NCBI GenBank assembly: GCA_913009895.1
Contig: CAJVXY010000007.1
Location: 1 to 64,000, forward strand
Length of the DNA stretch: 64,000 bases
Source of the DNA: an uncultured Acidiferrobacteraceae bacterium
GTDB taxonomy: Bacteria > Pseudomonadota > Gammaproteobacteria > Acidiferrobacterales > SZUA-150
Direction: 5' to 3'
The position numbers were made by a program, and so were the translations under genes. This document shows, in pieces, positions 1 through 8,409 of the stretch. The notes beneath the pieces are model-generated. The model made no database searches. It saw nothing but the letters and a program-made list of their open reading frames with translations, and was not told the DNA's origin. Numbering within the stretch: position 1 is the stretch's first letter; each line of letters opens with the position of its first letter.

Positions 1-270
1 GGATACTTGTCACAGGAATTAAAAAACTCCCTTTCAGATTTATTGGTTATCGCGAAGAACAGCATTGATTTGGATGACATCAGGAGCGCCAAAACAGCCC
101 TCGAAAACGCATTGCATCTCTTAAAGAAAGAACAAAAAGGCTTAGAAGAATCAGAGTGGTCAATGAAAGACAAGAAATCTGTAACAGGAGTGCGCCCAGA
201 AATTCTTAAGCTTGCAGCACGGGCTCTAAAATTTCATATTAAATATGTGATAGATCAACTAGAGGAATAA
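1..270 (+). CDS. C-terminal part of a gene of unknown function (cut by window edge)
   Basis: The reading frame is already open at the first base, so the TTG at position 7 is probably internal and the gene starts upstream of the window. The visible 89 or so residues are charged and helical, with no membrane segment. They resemble the last 90 residues of the secreted protein at 761-1735: both have an Ala/Leu-rich helix, a Lys/Glu-rich linker, then a final helix of the type KLAA-x-(A/V)-L-x-F-(H/D)-(I/L)-K-Y. The two genes therefore appear to share a C-terminal helical domain. I do not recognise the family and assign no function. Confidence 0.6.
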   Translation, partial: GYLSQELKNSLSDLLVIAKNSIDLDDIRSAKTALENALHLLKKEQKGLEESEWSMKDKKSVTGVRPEILKLAARALKFHIKYVIDQLEE

Positions 271-422
271 ATTTATTTAATAGGAGTGAGGGGAATTTTC
301 TGCTGTAATCTATTTTTCATGGGTTGATGTTAAAGATTTAGATTCGCTATTTTTTACAGAGTAACGATGTATATATCGGTAGCACAAGTATCCATCCTGA
401 TAATCACTATTTAACATCAGAA

Positions 423-746
423 ATGATTATAAAAGTTACCTCCTTGGTAAGCTTATACTCGATAATATTCCCAGGTGATCCCGTGTTACGTTTAAATGAT
501 GCCAGTTTGGAGCGAGGTGGGTTGTTCGACATCAAAGCTAGTCAGGGCGAATCTTGGGTACCGCCTCATGGAACACATCGACGTGGGGATATTATCGATA
601 TTAGATTTAATCCAAATTATAACCCTGATACGGCGATACCTGAGGTAAACCGCACAAAATTTACGAAACTCGTCAGGAGTATCGGCGGGAGAGCAAGAGT
701 TCACTCGCCCGGCACAAGCAATCAACATTTCCATGTTAAATTTTGA
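423..746 (+). CDS. Peptidase-like domain protein, apparently 5'-truncated
   Basis: The 107 residues contain His and Asp spaced as in zinc peptidases of the M15/murein-endopeptidase fold: PPHGTHRRGDIIDIR followed about 50 residues later by QHFHVKF. A NDASLERGGLFDI segment lies upstream of these. In-frame sequence upstream of the ATG, from 342, also looks like protein of the same domain (for example SIHPDNHYLTSE), but it has no ATG, GTG or TTG and is closed by a TAG at 339-341. So either the real start is lost and this is a decaying gene, or a rare start is used. Its stop lies against the start region of the next secreted protein gene. Family assignment is by motif only. The product as drawn has no signal peptide. 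Confidence 0.5.
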   Translation: MIIKVTSLVSLYSIIFPGDPVLRLNDASLERGGLFDIKASQGESWVPPHGTHRRGDIIDIRFNPNYNPDTAIPEVNRTKFTKLVRSIGGRARVHSPGTSNQHFHVKF

Positions 747-760
747 GTGAGGCAAGGAAT

Positions 761-1735
761 ATGCTACGCGAAACTACACAGATCTGGATTGTTCTAATAT
801 TTCTCCTTGGGCCAGCCTTGTCGGTCTCCGCCGGTGAGGGGATCATATTTGACTCAGAAACAGGTAATTATGTGATTACCTACAAGCACGCCGGGCTATT
901 TAAACAATCAATATTTATTCCTCCTAACAAGATAGATCCCATTGTTAAATCGAAGTATAAGGAGGCTAAAAATGGCGAAATTAATTACCAATATAAAGTA
1001 AAAAATAGTAAAACAAGTAAACAATACATTGGCTCAATGGATGTAAAAGTAAGCAGTGTAATCGCAAGTAGCTTTAAAACGCCAAAGGGCTGGCGGAAAA
1101 ATGTGTTGCCATATTTAAATAATCTAAGTGATCTGACAGGCTGGGGATTTTGGGAAGGAAAACAGGCTACTGATGGTTTAGCTCCAGGTAGCAGTCAAAA
1201 CGGTTTTGGATTTGACAGTACAGACCTTCCCGGCGTTGGGTTAGTTCGTTTAAGGGGGGCTACTCCTGTACTAGAATTTGATGGTTACGGACCGAGCCAA
1301 GAGATTAGTGATAAACTCGAAGTCATAGAACAAAGTCCAGAGGTTGATAGTGTCAAGCGCCCAGCCGCCATCCCAAAGATCCCCGTCCCCGACCCTTTCG
1401 ACGCGGCAACGGTGCTAACTAGCCTTCAGGAGCATGTGAAAGAGGATCTGGTCAGGATGGATCAGGTCGATCTGATCTTCGCATCCCAACTGGACAGATT
1501 ATTTGAAACTGCCATCGCGGCCGTGAATCAGGGCAATCTTGTTGCCGCAAAAAGTGACATCAAGGAACTCAAGCGACTGCTTCACGAGGAGCATGAGGGC
1601 CAGGAGCAGGAAAACGAAGACGACAACGATAACCACAAGGACAAAACCGGTCTTATCACCAAACTTGCCGCCAAGGTATTGCTCTTTGATCTGAAATATA
1701 TAGAGAAGCAGCTTAAGGGCAAGGATGATGACTGA
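761..1735 (+). CDS. Secreted protein of unknown function with C-terminal helical domain
   Basis: The 324-residue product begins with a typical Sec signal peptide: Arg/Thr-containing n-region, hydrophobic IWIVLIFLLG core and SVSA cleavage site at about residue 24. I prefer the ATG at 761 over the in-frame TTG at 743 because it places the signal peptide at the N-terminus and has AAGGA just upstream. The middle is Gly/Ser/Pro-rich with no motif I recognise. The last 110 residues are helical, with a very acidic linker and a closing helix similar to the end of the gene at 1-270. It follows the truncated peptidase-like gene closely and may have been co-transcribed with it. Function unknown, probably periplasmic. 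Confidence 0.7.
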   Translation: MLRETTQIWIVLIFLLGPALSVSAGEGIIFDSETGNYVITYKHAGLFKQSIFIPPNKIDPIVKSKYKEAKNGEINYQYKVKNSKTSKQYIGSMDVKVSSVIASSFKTPKGWRKNVLPYLNNLSDLTGWGFWEGKQATDGLAPGSSQNGFGFDSTDLPGVGLVRLRGATPVLEFDGYGPSQEISDKLEVIEQSPEVDSVKRPAAIPKIPVPDPFDAATVLTSLQEHVKEDLVRMDQVDLIFASQLDRLFETAIAAVNQGNLVAAKSDIKELKRLLHEEHEGQEQENEDDNDNHKDKTGLITKLAAKVLLFDLKYIEKQLKGKDDD

Positions 1736-1817
1736 AGCCGGCTATCTTTTTTTCGGTGGGCCGCCATCGTTCTCTTTAAAAGAGTGCGGTCTCGGTGGAG
1801 TCTGACTGGTGACTGAT

Positions 1818-1990
1818 GCGAAGTACCAAACGAGGAAACAGGCTAAACAATCGATATTTAAATATATTGAAATGTACTATAACCGCCGGCGATTACATTC
1901 TACATTAGGCTATGAAGCGCCACTACAATATAAAAAATGAAAGAAGTGTCTTAATTAAAGTGTCCGTGGAAGCGGGGGGGGGGAAGAATA
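1818..1990 (+). mobile_element. 3' remnant of an IS3-family insertion sequence
   Basis: Reading from about 1818 to the TGA at 1938-1940 gives the characteristic C-terminus of an IS3-family OrfB (DDE) transposase: KYQTRKQAKQSIFKYIE, then YYNRRRLHSTLGYEAP. The following bases, including AAGTGTCCGTGGAAGC and a G run, look like the usual right terminal repeat of such elements. No DDE catalytic core, OrfA or left end lies upstream, so only the last 40 or so codons remain. The boundaries are approximate. The 1736-2080 interval holds nothing else I can support. Confidence 0.75.
1974..1983. repeat. Homopolymer run of ten G
   Basis: Ten consecutive G residues sit at the end of the IS3 remnant, just outside any intact gene. 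Such a run is prone to slippage and to sequencing error, so its exact length should be treated with caution. Confidence 0.8.
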
Positions 1991-2080
1991 GCAAAAAAAT
2001 AATTAACAGCAATAAATATATTTTTCTTTGTAGTAACCTGGCATCTTAAAATTTATATTCCAGGGAAAAAGTTGTTATCT

Positions 2081-2995
2081 TTATTCACATTTAAACTGGA
2101 TCAGGTTTGGATGTTCATCCACGACTTTTTCTCCGCAGCAGATTTTGCCTGAACCCATTAGTGGAAAATCTTCCCTGCGAATAAACATGTTGTTCATGTC
2201 TGGCATGTGTATATAGGTGCCGTTTGTGCTTTCGTCAACGAGTACAAATTTCCCCCGTTGATAAATTATCCTGGCGTGATTGCGTGATGCCAGTCCAGAA
2301 TTAATAGAAATGGTGCAGGTCCTGTCACGACCTATGGTGATAGGCGCGGACACTGGCGTCATTTCATATTTTTCATTTTCATGCGTTAGTATCAGGCGTG
2401 AAGCGACCGATGTATGGGAGAGTTGGCTGGTGAACTGGAGTTCAGTGAGGTTGTCACTTTTCCAGACAATTTCATAAATTGTAATGGGGTCTTTCTTGCC
2501 CTTGACAATGGTGTGATCAAATTTTCTGGCTTTGTCTACCTGCCACTCCGGCAGGGCGTTAACAACATCATCAGTGGTAATAATCTGGTTAGCCTTGGCA
2601 ATTGTTGCCATGCGCGCAGCTACATTGACCGCGTCACCAAACAGGTCATTATTTTTGAGTAGCGCCGGTCCGTGGTGGAGCCCGATGCGTACTGACAGGT
2701 TGGCCTGGCTAATCTTTGACTGGAGATCAATCTCGGTCTGGACATCGGCAGCCGCGGCAATAGCAGGGCTGGGGTCGTCAAATCGGCACATGATTTCATC
2801 ACCAATCGTTTTAATGACCGTGCCCTGGTGGCGCTCAATGGTTTCGCCGATCAGGTCCAGTAAATCGCTAATACAGGCCTGTGCCTTGGTATCGCCTAAT
2901 TGCTCGTAGAGCTGGGTGCTCCCGGCAATGTCGGCAAAAAGAATACTATATTGGGTCGTGGTCTCGGTTTTGGGCATACTGGATACCGGGTTCAT
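2081..2995 (-). CDS. Class III adenylate cyclase fused to a C-terminal FHA domain
   Basis: The 304-residue protein has two domains and no membrane segment. Residues about 15-180 are a class III nucleotide cyclase: FADIAGST carries the first metal Asp, KTIGDEIM carries the adenine-recognising Lys and the second metal Asp, and LFGDAVNVAARM carries the substrate Asp and the transition-state Asn and Arg. This residue set predicts ATP rather than GTP as substrate, giving cAMP. Residues about 205-300 are a forkhead-associated domain with the GR, SRNHA and STNGTY motifs that bind phosphothreonine, so activity or location may depend on a Ser/Thr kinase partner. No kinase gene is visible nearby. No clear ribosome site precedes either possible start (2995 or 2977). 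It is convergent with nothing and stands alone. Confidence 0.9.
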   Translation of the reverse strand: MNPVSSMPKTETTTQYSILFADIAGSTQLYEQLGDTKAQACISDLLDLIGETIERHQGTVIKTIGDEIMCRFDDPSPAIAAAADVQTEIDLQSKISQANLSVRIGLHHGPALLKNNDLFGDAVNVAARMATIAKANQIITTDDVVNALPEWQVDKARKFDHTIVKGKKDPITIYEIVWKSDNLTELQFTSQLSHTSVASRLILTHENEKYEMTPVSAPITIGRDRTCTISINSGLASRNHARIIYQRGKFVLVDESTNGTYIHMPDMNNMFIRREDFPLMGSGKICCGEKVVDEHPNLIQFKCE

Positions 2996-3170
2996 GCTTA
3001 TTATTACTGAGAGACTCAGTTAGTTATCATAAGTCCTTATTATAGCAGTATTTCTTCGAGATTCTTCCGGGATTCTTCTCCAGTACCTGGCAATTTAAAC
3101 GGGGCCTGGAAAACGGAACGACAGGATTTATGATGATTCTGGTGAGTGAGGTGCGCACGGGTTCAAGCGC

Positions 3171-3199
3171 AAAAAAAGCCCGGGGTTGATTACCCGGGC
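3171..3199 (-). terminator. Intrinsic terminator of the hsp20 gene
   Basis: On the minus strand a perfect 7-bp GC stem (GCCCGGG/CCCGGGC, 8-nt loop) is followed by seven T. It lies about 20 bases past the hsp20 stop codon. Confidence 0.85.
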
Positions 3200-3217
3200 C
3201 CAATTTTGGGGAAGTAC

Positions 3218-3691
3218 TCAGTCCTTGATTTCCAGGGTATGTCTTTTCCCACCTTCTGTTTTTGGCAGGCTTACTTCCAGCAGACCATTCTTGAAACAAG
3301 CCTCGGCCTTCTGGTCTTCAACAATAGCGGGCAGACGTATTGTCCGCATAAAGTTCTCGTTGCGAATTTCCTTGCGATAATAATCACCTGCCAGTTTGCC
3401 TTCCTCAATTTGCTCACTGGATTTTCCCTGTATGGTCAGGGTTGTGTCAGTGGCCGAGACTTCAATGTCTTTCTTTTTAAAACCGGGCAAAGCTACCCGC
3501 ACAACAATTTCATTGTCACGGTCAAGGACATCACAGCAAGGCAACATTTCCTGTAAAGTTGACCTGTCAAATAGATGAAACGGGCTCATCCAGTTGCCAG
3601 CCCAACGCTCCATGTCTGCCAAAACACCCTGTGGGTTGCCAATTTTTTCACTAATTGCACCCTGTTTTTTAAGCGGAACTTGTGTGGCCAT
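3218..3691 (-). CDS. Small heat shock protein, Hsp20/alpha-crystallin family
   Basis: This 157-residue protein is an ATP-independent holdase that binds unfolding proteins as an oligomer in the cytoplasm. After a 50-residue N-terminal arm, the alpha-crystallin domain runs from about residue 55 to 150: CDVLDRDNEIVVRVALPG, the DIEV-x8-IQG strands, and the signature A-x3-NGLLEVSLPK near the end. The arm contains MERWAGNWMSPF, typical of bacterial class A small heat shock proteins. A strong AAAGGAGG precedes the ATG by about 7 bases. I could not find a convincing sigma-32 promoter upstream. It is monocistronic with its own terminator. Confidence 0.95.
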   Translation of the reverse strand: MATQVPLKKQGAISEKIGNPQGVLADMERWAGNWMSPFHLFDRSTLQEMLPCCDVLDRDNEIVVRVALPGFKKKDIEVSATDTTLTIQGKSSEQIEEGKLAGDYYRKEIRNENFMRTIRLPAIVEDQKAEACFKNGLLEVSLPKTEGGKRHTLEIKD

Positions 3692-3923
3692 ATCACGCCT
3701 CCTTTGAATCGCAGTTCATTGATTTAACCTCAATTGCTATCTTGGCTTAAGTTGTCCGATTTGTCCTTGATGCCAGTCAAATTACGTCTCAATTCGTAAA
3801 ATGTTTTAATACAACTGTGATTTTTTGATTCAATCGCCTGATAAGTCGGCGTACAATGACGGTCTCGTATTTGCCAATATCTGGTCATTCATACCTGGCT
3901 GAACGCCAAAGGAGGGGGAGTAT

Positions 3924-4910
3924 ATGAATATCCGACCCAATCACTTATTCAGTCACATAATTTTAATAACCGCGTTATTTTTTTCACCCAACCTTCTCTG
4001 GGCAGACCCGTCTGATTCCGAGCCCTATTCCAGGGTAGTTGTTTTTGGCGACAGTCTTTCTGATACTGGAAATTTGGCATCAGTTATCGGTAATTTTCCC
4101 AGCCCTCCCTATTATATGAACAGGGTGAGTAATGGCCCGGTTGCGGTAGAGGTCCTGGCAAACAGGCTTAATCTGAACGCCTTGCCTTCCTTGCATTTGA
4201 TTGGACCCGCCCGAGGATCAAATTATGCCGTGGCCGGTGCCCGTGCTCGTGGTAGTGAATTGATCGATTTGGGTTTTCAGGTCACCATGTTCCTGGCTAA
4301 CAATAGTGGCGTGGCGCCGGCAAATTTCTTGTATATCGTATTTATTGGCGGCAATGATGTGCGGGATGCTCGCGGCGAGGCAGATCAAACCACGGCTATG
4401 GCCATTATTGATCAGGCAGTGGCCATGGAAATTGCTGCCATCCAGACACTGGCTACGGCTGGCGCCCGTGACATTCTGGTCATCAATGTGCCGGATATTG
4501 GGGCCATGCCTGAATCTGGCCTGTTGGCCGCTGCTTTGGGACTGCCGACCTTAAAAGAGTATGCCAGTGCGCTAACCCGAGCCTACAATAAAAAGCTAAA
4601 AAGGCAGCTAGAAATCGTTGAACATCAACTTCATGGAGTCGAAATTGAGCAATTCGATTTATTTAAATTTTTTGGCAAATTGATAAAACATGCCGATAAA
4701 TATGGTTTTGATAATGCCACCGACGCCTGTTTTAGCAGTGCTACCCTGGTGGTGAATCCCGCCTGTAATTTCGAGAACTTTGTATTCTTTGATGAAATCC
4801 ACCCAACTGCCCATGCCCATGCCATTGTCGGTAGCAGAATGAGCCGGGTGGTTATTAGGGAAGGCGAAGAGCAAGACGAGGAGCATCAGCTGGAGAATGA
4901 AAACGAGTAA
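3924..4910 (+). CDS. Secreted GDSL-family (SGNH) lipase/esterase
   Basis: The 328-residue precursor carries a signal peptide (hydrophobic residues 10-25, cleavage near LLWA at 27). The catalytic blocks of the SGNH hydrolase superfamily are present: block I VVFGDSLSDTGN with Ser44 as nucleophile, block III FIGGNDVRD with the oxyanion Asn, and block V FDEIHPTAHAH with the catalytic Asp-x2-His. The overall pattern is that of phospholipase/lecithinase/hemolysin-type GDSL enzymes that cleave acyl esters outside the inner membrane. The C-terminal 20 residues are unusually acidic (Glu/Asp runs) and lack an autotransporter barrel. AGGAGGGGG precedes the ATG. Substrate cannot be told from sequence. 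Confidence 0.9.
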   Translation: MNIRPNHLFSHIILITALFFSPNLLWADPSDSEPYSRVVVFGDSLSDTGNLASVIGNFPSPPYYMNRVSNGPVAVEVLANRLNLNALPSLHLIGPARGSNYAVAGARARGSELIDLGFQVTMFLANNSGVAPANFLYIVFIGGNDVRDARGEADQTTAMAIIDQAVAMEIAAIQTLATAGARDILVINVPDIGAMPESGLLAAALGLPTLKEYASALTRAYNKKLKRQLEIVEHQLHGVEIEQFDLFKFFGKLIKHADKYGFDNATDACFSSATLVVNPACNFENFVFFDEIHPTAHAHAIVGSRMSRVVIREGEEQDEEHQLENENE

Positions 4911-4954
4911 TAATGAGGGTGCCAGATGACCTTATGGCGGGATTTATGACTGGA

Positions 4955-4987
4955 TTGAAACCTTAACCATAATATTTTTAATATAAT
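4955..4987 (+). promoter_or_regulatory. Possible promoter of the tRNA-tuf operon
   Basis: TTGAAA at 4955-4960 is followed by an AT-rich block ending in TATAAT at 4982-4987. The spacing to TATAAT is 21 bases, too long for sigma-70. TTAATA at 4978 would give 17. The position, 90 bases before tRNA-Tyr, is right but the assignment is weak. Confidence 0.35.
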
Positions 4988-5076
4988 CACCACCAGACCC
5001 ATAATTTCAACAGTTTGTGGTCGATTTACCATTGACATCAGGCCTGCCCTTCATCACAATTCGCGGCTTGCTTTTG

Positions 5077-5161
5077 GGAGGGGTTCCCGAGCGGCCAAAG
5101 GGATCAGACTGTAAATCTGACGGCTCCGCCTTCGGAGGTTCGAATCCTCCCCCCTCCACCA
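5077..5161 (+). tRNA. tRNA-Tyr (GTA)
   Basis: An 85-nt cloverleaf with a 7-bp acceptor stem (GGAGGGG/CCCCTCC), anticodon GTA, a long class II variable arm (CGGCTCCGCCTTC region), T-arm GGAGG-TTCGAAT-CCTCC and an encoded CCA end. It is the first of three tRNAs ahead of tuf. Confidence 0.97.
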
Positions 5162-5294
5162 GAAATACAGGTTCGAGGGGCGAGGGAAGTAGGCCAACAG
5201 TAATAGAAGTGAAGCCTGGGTTGGCGACACGTGTATTTGTTTCGAGTTGCAAGTGGGCAGACCCTAAATACTTGTTCCTCGGCACTGTTTAAAT

Positions 5295-5368
<74 letters not shown>

Positions 5369-5455
5369 AAATGAAGGGACGAGTAGCTAGGGATGAGTAA
5401 CTAGTAAAAGCTGGGGCACGACCAAGAAGCTACTAGCCACTAGAGACTGTTTTTC

Positions 5456-5531
<76 letters not shown>

Positions 5532-5678
5532 CTTACTGTAGCTTGAGAAAGCGATAAGTGAAGGGCAAGTTATTGATTAGAAGTACTTTATTTATATTAA
5601 ATTAAGATTTTATTTGTTCAGTTAACACGGTTTTTAACTAATTTTAAATACTTTATATACAACCATTATATAAGCATT

Positions 5679-6896
5679 AGAGGCACCCACGATGTCCAAG
5701 GAAAAATACGAACGCAACAAACCCCACTGTAACGTGGGCACCATCGGTCACGTCGATCATGGTAAAACGACTTTAACCGCTGCCCTGACCAAGGTCCTGG
5801 GCGAGAAACATGGCGGTGAGTTCAAGGACTATGCCGACATCGATAATGCCCCGGAAGAGCGGGAACGTGGTATTACCATTGCCACCGCCCACGTGGAGTA
5901 TGAAACCGAGAACCGTCATTACGCCCACGTGGATTGCCCGGGCCATGCGGATTACGTCAAGAACATGATCACCGGTGCTGCCCAGATGGATGGCGCTATT
6001 TTAGTGGTCTCGGCCGCCGATGGCCCCATGCCCCAGACTCGCGAGCATATCCTGCTGGCCCGTCAGGTCGGCGTCCCTTATATCGTGGTTTACCTGAATA
6101 AAGCCGACCAGGTCGATGATGCTGAATTATTAGAACTGGTGGAAATGGAAGTACGGGAATTACTCGATGCCTATGATTTCCCGGGTGATGACACCCCGAT
6201 TATTATCGGCTCTGCCTTAAAGGCCCTGGAAGGGGATAAAAGTGATATTGGTGAGGCCAGTATTCTCAAATTAGCCGAAGCCGTTGACTCTTATATCCCA
6301 CAACCGGAACGCGCCATTGATGGCGACTTCCTGATGCCCGTCGAAGACGTGTTCTCTATCTCCGGTCGCGGCACCGTGGTCACCGGTCGGATTGAGCGTG
6401 GCATTGTCAAAGTCGGGGATGATATCGAGATTATCGGCATTAAAGATACCGCCACCACCACCTGTACCGGCGTGGAAATGTTCAGAAAACTGCTCGACGA
6501 AGGTCAGGCAGGGGACAATGTCGGCATTCTCCTAAGGGGCACCAAACGGGAAGAAGTCGAACGTGGCCAGGTCCTGGCCAAACCGGGTTCCATTACCCCC
6601 CATACCCATTTCGAAGCCGAGGTCTATATCCTGAGCAAAGAAGAAGGGGGCCGTCATACGCCTTTTTTCAGTAACTACCGACCCCAGTTTTACTTCCGTA
6701 CCACGGACGTCACCGGTGCCGTTGAATTACCTTCTGGCACAGAAATGGTGATGCCCGGTGACAATATTAAAATGACGGTCAAACTCATTGCCCCCATCGC
6801 CATGGAAGATGGCCTGCGCTTCGCGATTCGTGAAGGCGGTCGTACCGTGGGTGCCGGTGTGGTGGCGAAGATAATAGAGTAAGGATTGAATAGCAG
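5679..6896. repeat. 1.2 kb direct repeat, copy 1 (tuf)
   Basis: From AGAGGC at 5679, 13 bases before the tuf start codon, to the bases GAATAGCAG after its stop codon, the sequence matches 22216-23433 base for base wherever I compared. The two copies diverge immediately outside these limits. This is the usual footprint of tuf gene conversion. Confidence 0.9.
5692..6882 (+). CDS. tuf: Elongation factor Tu (first copy)
   Basis: EF-Tu is the GTPase that delivers aminoacyl-tRNA to the ribosome. The 396-residue protein shows the P-loop GHVDHGKT (19-26), the effector segment RGITI, DCPGH, and NKAD in place of the common NKCD, followed by the two beta-barrel domains. The second copy at 22229-23419 encodes exactly the same protein. 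The gene is co-directional with three upstream tRNAs and a downstream tRNA-Trp, the tufB-type context of gammaproteobacteria. Codon choice is richer in C-ending codons than in secE or fusA, as expected for one of the most expressed genes. Ser-Lys-Glu-Lys at the start supports the ATG chosen. Confidence 0.98.
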   Translation: MSKEKYERNKPHCNVGTIGHVDHGKTTLTAALTKVLGEKHGGEFKDYADIDNAPEERERGITIATAHVEYETENRHYAHVDCPGHADYVKNMITGAAQMDGAILVVSAADGPMPQTREHILLARQVGVPYIVVYLNKADQVDDAELLELVEMEVRELLDAYDFPGDDTPIIIGSALKALEGDKSDIGEASILKLAEAVDSYIPQPERAIDGDFLMPVEDVFSISGRGTVVTGRIERGIVKVGDDIEIIGIKDTATTTCTGVEMFRKLLDEGQAGDNVGILLRGTKREEVERGQVLAKPGSITPHTHFEAEVYILSKEEGGRHTPFFSNYRPQFYFRTTDVTGAVELPSGTEMVMPGDNIKMTVKLIAPIAMEDGLRFAIREGGRTVGAGVVAKIIE

Positions 6897-6901
6897 ATTA
6901 T

Positions 6902-6977
6902 AGGCCAGTAGCTCAATTGGCAGAGCGACGGTCTCCAAAACCGTAGGTTGGGGGTTCGATTCCCTCCTGGCCTGCCA
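6902..6977 (+). tRNA. tRNA-Trp (CCA)
   Basis: A 76-nt cloverleaf with acceptor AGGCCAG/CTGGCCT, anticodon stem ACGGT/ACCGT around loop CTCCAAA (anticodon CCA), T-arm loop TTCGATT and an encoded CCA after discriminator G. It lies between tuf and secE, only 19 bases past the tuf stop codon, so it is probably processed from the tuf-secE transcript. Confidence 0.97.
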
Positions 6978-7016
6978 TTATATAGATGATTTACTGAACC
7001 AAAGGTTGTAGTAGTT

Positions 7017-7355
7017 GTGATAGACAAGATTAAATTGATACTGTCAGCACTAATAGCACTCGCTGGCGTTGTCGCATTTTATTATTTAGCCGACCGACCT
7101 GAATGGATGAGCCTCTCCGGTCTGTTGGGTGCCTTTATTGTTGCCGTGATTATTGCTGCGACATCAGGACCCGGTAAGGCAGCCTGGGAATTTGCCAAAG
7201 GCTCGCGGGTCGAGCTGCGCAAGGTTGTCTGGCCAAGTAATAAAGAGACTGTTCAGGTGACCTTGAGCGTTTTTGTAATTGTAACGTTGATCGCAATTTA
7301 TCTCTGGGGTATTGACTGGATGTTGGCCCAGGGCGTTGCAGCACTGACCAGTTAG
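7017..7355 (+). CDS. secE: Protein translocase subunit SecE
   Basis: SecE clamps SecY in the inner-membrane protein channel. The 112-residue protein has three predicted membrane segments (about 5-23, 30-48 and 82-103), as in the E. coli form. The conserved cytoplasmic helix and hinge SRVELRKVVWPSNKET precede the last segment. Translation starts at GTG. It is followed after 10 bases by nusG, the nearly universal secE-nusG pair. Confidence 0.96.
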   Translation: MIDKIKLILSALIALAGVVAFYYLADRPEWMSLSGLLGAFIVAVIIAATSGPGKAAWEFAKGSRVELRKVVWPSNKETVQVTLSVFVIVTLIAIYLWGIDWMLAQGVAALTS

Positions 7356-7365
7356 AGGTTTTTGA

Positions 7366-7899
7366 ATGGAAAAGCAGTGGTTTGTTGTTCAGGCCTATTC
7401 AGGATTTGAAAAGCAGGTGGCGCGTTCACTGGCAGAACATATCAAGAATGCCGGTATGGATGAAAAATTTGGTGAAATACTGGTGCCCACCGAGGAAGTG
7501 GTGGAAATGCGTGGTGGCCAGAAGCGCACCACTCAGCGCAAATTTTTCCCGGGTTACGTCCTGGTAAAAATGGTCATGGATGAAGAATCCTGGCATTTAG
7601 TCAAAAACATACCCAAGGTTTCCGGCTTTATTGGCGGTACTGGCAATAAGCCAATACCCATTACCGAGAAAGAAGCGCAGACAATTCTGCAACAAGTACA
7701 GGAAGGGGCGGAAAAGCCGAAGCCCAAGTTTACTTTTCAGGCTGGAGAAGAAGTGCGTGTTGTTGACGGTCCCTTTGCCGATTTTAACGGCATGGTGGAA
7801 GACGTTAATTTTGAGAAGAACAAATTACGCGTGTCGGTGTCTATATTCGGACGCATGACGCCAGTAGAGCTGGATTTTAGTCAGGTAGAGAAGACATAA
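7366..7899 (+). CDS. nusG: Transcription termination/antitermination factor NusG
   Basis: NusG binds RNA polymerase and links it to Rho or to ribosomal protein S10. The 177 residues comprise the N-terminal NGN domain ([15 protein letters not shown] at the start, FPGYVLVKM in the middle) and a C-terminal KOW domain (about 125-177: [16 protein letters not shown]). The length is normal. It is co-transcribed with secE. Confidence 0.97.
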   Translation: MEKQWFVVQAYSGFEKQVARSLAEHIKNAGMDEKFGEILVPTEEVVEMRGGQKRTTQRKFFPGYVLVKMVMDEESWHLVKNIPKVSGFIGGTGNKPIPITEKEAQTILQQVQEGAEKPKPKFTFQAGEEVRVVDGPFADFNGMVEDVNFEKNKLRVSVSIFGRMTPVELDFSQVEKT

Positions 7900-7973
7900 T
7901 ATTGATAGTTTAATTAAGTTTAACTGAAATAAAGGGGAGCCTGTGAAGGCGTTTGCACCCACCGGAGTAAAAC

Positions 7974-8405
7974 ATGGCAAAAAAGATCGACGCTTATATT
8001 AAGCTACAGGTGCCGGCCGGCAAGGCCAACCCGAGCCCACCAGTTGGCCCAGCCCTGGGTCAGCACGGGCTCAACATAATGGAATTTTGTAAGGCTTTTA
8101 ACGCCAAGACCCAGAGCATGGAAGAAGGCATGCCAATTCCTGTGGTCATCACTGTCTTTAGTGACAAGAGCTTTACCTTTATTACCAAAACGCCGCCCGC
8201 TTCAGTTTTGTTGAAAAAAGCTGCTGGCCTGCAGAAGGGCTCTAGTGTTCCCCATACCGACAAGGTTGGCAAAGTGAATCGCGCCCAGCTGGAAGAAATT
8301 GCCACTACAAAAATGGCTGACTTGAATGCCTATGATATGGATGCAGCCGTAAAAATTATTGCCGGTAGTGCCCGCAGCATGGGTATTGAGACCGAGGAGG
8401 CATAA
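7974..8405 (+). CDS. rplK: 50S ribosomal protein L11
   Basis: L11 binds 23S rRNA at the GTPase-associated centre and is the target of thiopeptides and the sensor region for RelA. The 143-residue protein starts [30 protein letters not shown], with the Pro-rich thiostrepton-binding N-domain intact and the rRNA-binding C-domain ending in GSARSMGI. The 74-base leader after nusG would be the place for L1 repression by analogy with E. coli. I did not resolve that structure. Confidence 0.97.
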   Translation: MAKKIDAYIKLQVPAGKANPSPPVGPALGQHGLNIMEFCKAFNAKTQSMEEGMPIPVVITVFSDKSFTFITKTPPASVLLKKAAGLQKGSSVPHTDKVGKVNRAQLEEIATTKMADLNAYDMDAAVKIIAGSARSMGIETEEA

Positions 8406-8409
8406 CATC

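Noticed and set aside
3027..3299. 90-codon minus-strand frame overlapping the hsp20 end and terminator
   Set aside because: It crosses a strong terminator, overlaps hsp20 in another frame and has no ribosome site.
5017..5292. 91-codon frame covering the tRNA-Tyr gene
   Set aside because: The stretch is explained fully by the tRNA and its spacer.
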